15,793 nt of DNA from NCBI GenBank assembly GCA_002373875.1, contig DFKQ01000062.1, positions 1 through 15,793 of the forward strand, written 5' to 3'. The position numbers were made by a program, and so were the translations under genes. This document shows, piece after piece, positions 13,778-15,793 of this stretch. The notes beneath the pieces were generated by a model. The model was not told the DNA's origin. It did not search any database and saw only the letters and a program-made list of their open reading frames with translations. Position 1 is the stretch's first letter, and every line of letters starts with the position of its first letter. The DNA is from Lachnospiraceae bacterium UBA3641 (lineage in GTDB: Bacteria > Bacillota > Clostridia > Lachnospirales > Lachnospiraceae).

Positions 13778-14995
13778 TTATCTCTGGTTAATTCTTATCC
13801 TTGTTATGGCTCCGTCAAGCTTATCGTACTTCTCATCGAAGTCAGCCTCGCTCATCTGACGGGTAACGAAACCGAATTCACCCGTAACGCCTGCTGCCTT
13901 AACACAGCTTACCTGTCCGAAAAGGGCTTCCACGCCTGCAAGCTTTTCTTCCTTGGAGCCGCTGACACGGACGAAGAAGGGACGCTCAACATTTCCTATA
14001 CTCATAAGAGGCAGTTCCTCACTGTCCCAGCCAATATATACATTTTTCTTAGTCTTTACCGCTTCAACAATATCCGAAACGACAGCCGATGCCGTAGGAA
14101 GCTTGCCCGCTCCCGACCCGTAGAACATAACAGGTCCCAGAACATTACCCTTTACATATACGGCATTGAAAACGTCATTGACACCGTAAAGGGGATGAAC
14201 GGGATCGAGCATCACAGGGCATACCATGGATACCACACCACCCTTAACCTTCATGCTTATGGCAAGGAGCTTGATCACGGTCTTTAACTCCTTCGCGTAC
14301 TTGATATCCGTTGCGGATATCTTCGTGATACCCTCCGTATATATCTTCTCGAAATCGGTATTTTTACCCGTATATAATGAAGTAAGTATTGCAATCTTAC
14401 GGCAGGCATCATACCCTTCGATATCAGCCGACGGATCCCTCTCGGCATAGCCTAAGTCCTGGGCTGTCTTTAAGGCCTTGTCGAATTCCCAGCCCTCATC
14501 AGCCATTTTAGTAAGCATGTAGTTGGTGGTACCGTTTAAGATACCGCTGACCTCAAGTATATCATCGGCCGTAAGACATTCCTTGAGCGGCCTTATTACA
14601 GGTATGCCTCCACCCACAGATGCTTCGAAGAAGAAGTTGACATCCTTCTCCCCGGCTATGCTTATAAGCTCCGGTCCCTTGGCCGCTACCAGGGCCTTAT
14701 TGGAGGTACATACCGACTTGCCCTTAAGAAGGGCATTCTTAACAAAGGTATATGCCGGCTCAACACCGCCCATAACCTCAACAACCACCGAAATATCAGG
14801 ATCGTTTAGGATGATATCGTAATCATGCACAAGTATCTTCTCTACAGGATCCCCCGGAAAATCACGCAGATCCAGTACATACTTAACGTTGACCTCTTCA
14901 CCCGCATTCTCATTTACTATTGCCTGATTGGTCTTTATGACCTCAACAACTCCCGAACCTACCGTTCCGTAACCAAGTACTGCTATATTTGCCAT
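13778..14995 (-). CDS. hom: Homoserine dehydrogenase
   Basis: The enzyme reduces aspartate semialdehyde to homoserine for threonine and methionine synthesis. From the ATG at 14995 it has 405 residues. They include the NAD(P)-binding GYGTVGSGV (8-16), TSNKALVA at 97-104, GILNGTTNYML at 151-161, and DPSADIEGYDACRK with E185, D196 and K200 matching the catalytic residues of the yeast enzyme. A C-terminal ACT-like region starts at about 338. The frame is open for 47 more codons to a TTG at 15136, but that TTG is the -35 box of the promoter and has no usable SD, so the upstream start is rejected. GGGGG five bases before the ATG is a weak SD that falls in a leader hairpin. It is followed by lysC after 19 bases. 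Confidence 0.95.
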   Translation of the reverse strand: MANIAVLGYGTVGSGVVEVIKTNQAIVNENAGEEVNVKYVLDLRDFPGDPVEKILVHDYDIILNDPDISVVVEVMGGVEPAYTFVKNALLKGKSVCTSNKALVAAKGPELISIAGEKDVNFFFEASVGGGIPVIRPLKECLTADDILEVSGILNGTTNYMLTKMADEGWEFDKALKTAQDLGYAERDPSADIEGYDACRKIAILTSLYTGKNTDFEKIYTEGITKISATDIKYAKELKTVIKLLAISMKVKGGVVSMVCPVMLDPVHPLYGVNDVFNAVYVKGNVLGPVMFYGSGAGKLPTASAVVSDIVEAVKTKKNVYIGWDSEELPLMSIGNVERPFFVRVSGSKEEKLAGVEALFGQVSCVKAAGVTGEFGFVTRQMSEADFDEKYDKLDGAITRIRINQR

Positions 14996-15101
14996 TATTG
15001 CCCCCGATCTTGTATCGGGGGAGCCCGCCGGCTTTGAGGCATCAACAGAATCCGCAAGGATTCTTACCTTCTGCCCCCGATCTTTTATCCAATTACACCA
15101 G
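14996..15101 (-). promoter_or_regulatory. hom leader RNA with mutually exclusive hairpins
   Basis: The predicted leader contains a 13-base perfect direct repeat (plus-strand TGCCCCCGATCTT at 14999-15011 and 15072-15084). The complement ATCGGGGG lies between, at 15014-15021. In RNA order: copy A (AUCGGGGG), a separate seven-pair stem AGAAUCC/GGAUUCU (15047-15064), segment B (CCCCCGAU), then copy C (AUCGGGGG), which holds the only SD-like GGGGG five bases before the hom AUG. B can pair with A, freeing the SD, or with C across a five-base loop, hiding it. This is the architecture of a translational switch. I do not recognise a known riboswitch or T-box in it. The pairing is seen; regulation is inferred. 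Confidence 0.5.
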
Positions 15102-15107
15102 TTTAAT

Positions 15108-15136
15108 ATAATAGCAAGGCAAAGTATAAAAATCAA
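15108..15136 (-). promoter_or_regulatory. Promoter of the hom-lysC operon
   Basis: On the minus strand TTGATT (15131-15136) is followed after 17 bases by TATTAT (15108-15113), a good sigma-A arrangement. Transcription would begin near 15101, about 21 bases from the -10 side of the preceding gene's end and 105 bases before the hom start. This shows that the long in-frame extension upstream of hom is leader and promoter, not coding sequence. Confidence 0.6.
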
Positions 15137-15157
15137 CCCCTCTTATTGCATTGCCTT

Positions 15158-15793
15158 CTATTTCATTCTCCCGCACAGGTTTTTAAATTCTTCAAGCAGT
15201 CCTTCGTAATCCCCGTCTATAAAAGCGGTATTACCTTCCTTGGATGCAAGCTCGTGCTTCCTGGCCCTCTCCGAGAGACCCATGACTCCTATGGTTGCCA
15301 TAAGTCCCTTAAGGGCGTGGGCTTCTATGCCGTAATTACTGTAATCGCCATTCCCCACAAGGCTCCTCATCTTCTCTATCCTTTCCCTGCTGTCGGCAAC
15401 GATCTCACCTGTAACAGCCTCAAGTATTTCCTCATCACCGCCGCAATTAGTCAGTGCCTCATTAATGTCCATTTCCTCAATGGCCTTAAGCCTTTCCATG
15501 AATCCTCCTGATCCTTCCATTTTATCCTCCTTCTCTTCATTATCCTTATCGGATTCCTTTTCCACTATCTTATCTTCCGGCAGATACTCCTTAATTGTGT
15601 TAAGAAGTATATTCGAATCAATGGGCTTGGTAAGATATCCGTCAAAGCCCGCTTCACTGTACAGCTTATCGCTTCCCCTTACCGCATTGGCCGTAAGCAC
15701 CAGGGCCGGCGTCTCCCTGTTAAGGGAATGCTTATCCTTCCTTATGATCTTAAGGGCCTCCATACCGTCCATCTCCGGCATCATATGGTCAAG
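15158..15793 (-). CDS. C-terminal part of a signalling protein: receiver domain plus HPt domain
   Basis: The frame runs off the right edge, so only the last 211 codons are visible. It opens with LDHMMPEMDGMEAL: the Asp at 15788-15790 should be the phosphoacceptor of a response-regulator receiver domain, which continues with LTANA and YLTKPI (conserved Thr and Lys). A charged linker (KESDKDNEEKEDK) leads to an HPt domain with EAHALKGLMATIG; the His at 15317-15319 is the expected phosphotransfer residue. This end is typical of hybrid sensor histidine kinases of the ArcB/BarA type, whose sensor and kinase parts would lie further right, but a stand-alone receiver-HPt protein is possible. It ends 21 bases before the hom -35 box with no clear terminator, so readthrough into hom is possible. 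Confidence 0.88.
   Translation of the reverse strand, partial: LDHMMPEMDGMEALKIIRKDKHSLNRETPALVLTANAVRGSDKLYSEAGFDGYLTKPIDSNILLNTIKEYLPEDKIVEKESDKDNEEKEDKMEGSGGFMERLKAIEEMDINEALTNCGGDEEILEAVTGEIVADSRERIEKMRSLVGNGDYSNYGIEAHALKGLMATIGVMGLSERARKHELASKEGNTAFIDGDYEGLLEEFKNLCGRMK

Noticed and set aside
14996..15101. Lysine riboswitch, T-box or SAM riboswitch upstream of hom
   Set aside because: The leader is too short for a lysine riboswitch or T-box, and I see none of their conserved core sequences, such as the T-box bulge.
14996..15136. A 47-codon N-terminal extension of homoserine dehydrogenase from a TTG at 15136
   Set aside because: The TTG is the -35 box of a good promoter and has no usable SD. 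The extension matches nothing in the family, and the ATG at 14995 gives the normal Hom N-terminus.
1..15793. Prophage, CRISPR array, toxin-antitoxin or defence island
   Set aside because: No repeat-spacer array, integrase, transposase, toxin or nuclease cluster could be found on either strand; most genes are core metabolism or tRNA modification.

Overview
The window looks like a chromosomal segment from a Firmicute of the class Clostridia, most likely the family Lachnospiraceae. This is inferred from four things: the tsaE-tsaB-rimI-tsaD gene order, the intermediate base composition, purine-rich Shine-Dalgarno (SD) sites, and small membrane-protein families (YcxB-like, DUF975, DUF6715-like) common in that group. 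No phage, transposase gene, CRISPR array or resistance gene is visible. Almost every gene lies on the minus strand; the one clear plus-strand gene encodes a 69-residue peptide.

Reading from the left: the 5' part of a tRNA-Ser(UGA) with its own promoter (minus strand, cut by the window edge); a palindrome-rich gene end; a very large secreted protein with Ig-like domains (327-4334); and a long imperfect inverted repeat next to that gene's promoter. Then comes a probable eight-gene operon transcribed leftward from about 10203: a YcxB-like membrane protein, tsaE, tsaB, rimI, RNase Z, a DUF6715-like membrane protein, tsaD and ispD. It combines most of the t6A tRNA-modification machinery with a tRNA 3'-end nuclease, a GNAT acetyltransferase and an isoprenoid-pathway enzyme.

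From 10177 to 10730 a divergent promoter region faces the plus-strand peptide gene. The peptide has a double-glycine export leader followed by a Cys-rich, zinc-ribbon-like core. A strong bidirectional terminator separates it from a DUF975 membrane protein. Upstream of that are a small protein with an HExxH motif and two CxxC pairs, and a small membrane protein. The last two genes are joined by a hairpin that links the stop codon of one to the start codon of the next.

On the right are aspartokinase (with an internal in-frame start for a beta subunit) and homoserine dehydrogenase, an amino-acid operon transcribed leftward. It has a roughly 105-nt leader whose repeated GC-rich segments can form two mutually exclusive hairpins, one of which would mask the hom ribosome-binding site. 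The window ends inside a multidomain signalling protein, of which only the receiver end and an HPt domain are visible.

The most unusual items are the double-glycine/zinc-ribbon peptide, the switch-like hom leader, the stop/start coupling hairpin at 12052-12083, and REP-like palindromes at three gene ends. No complete novel system is evident, and the housekeeping genes look ordinary.
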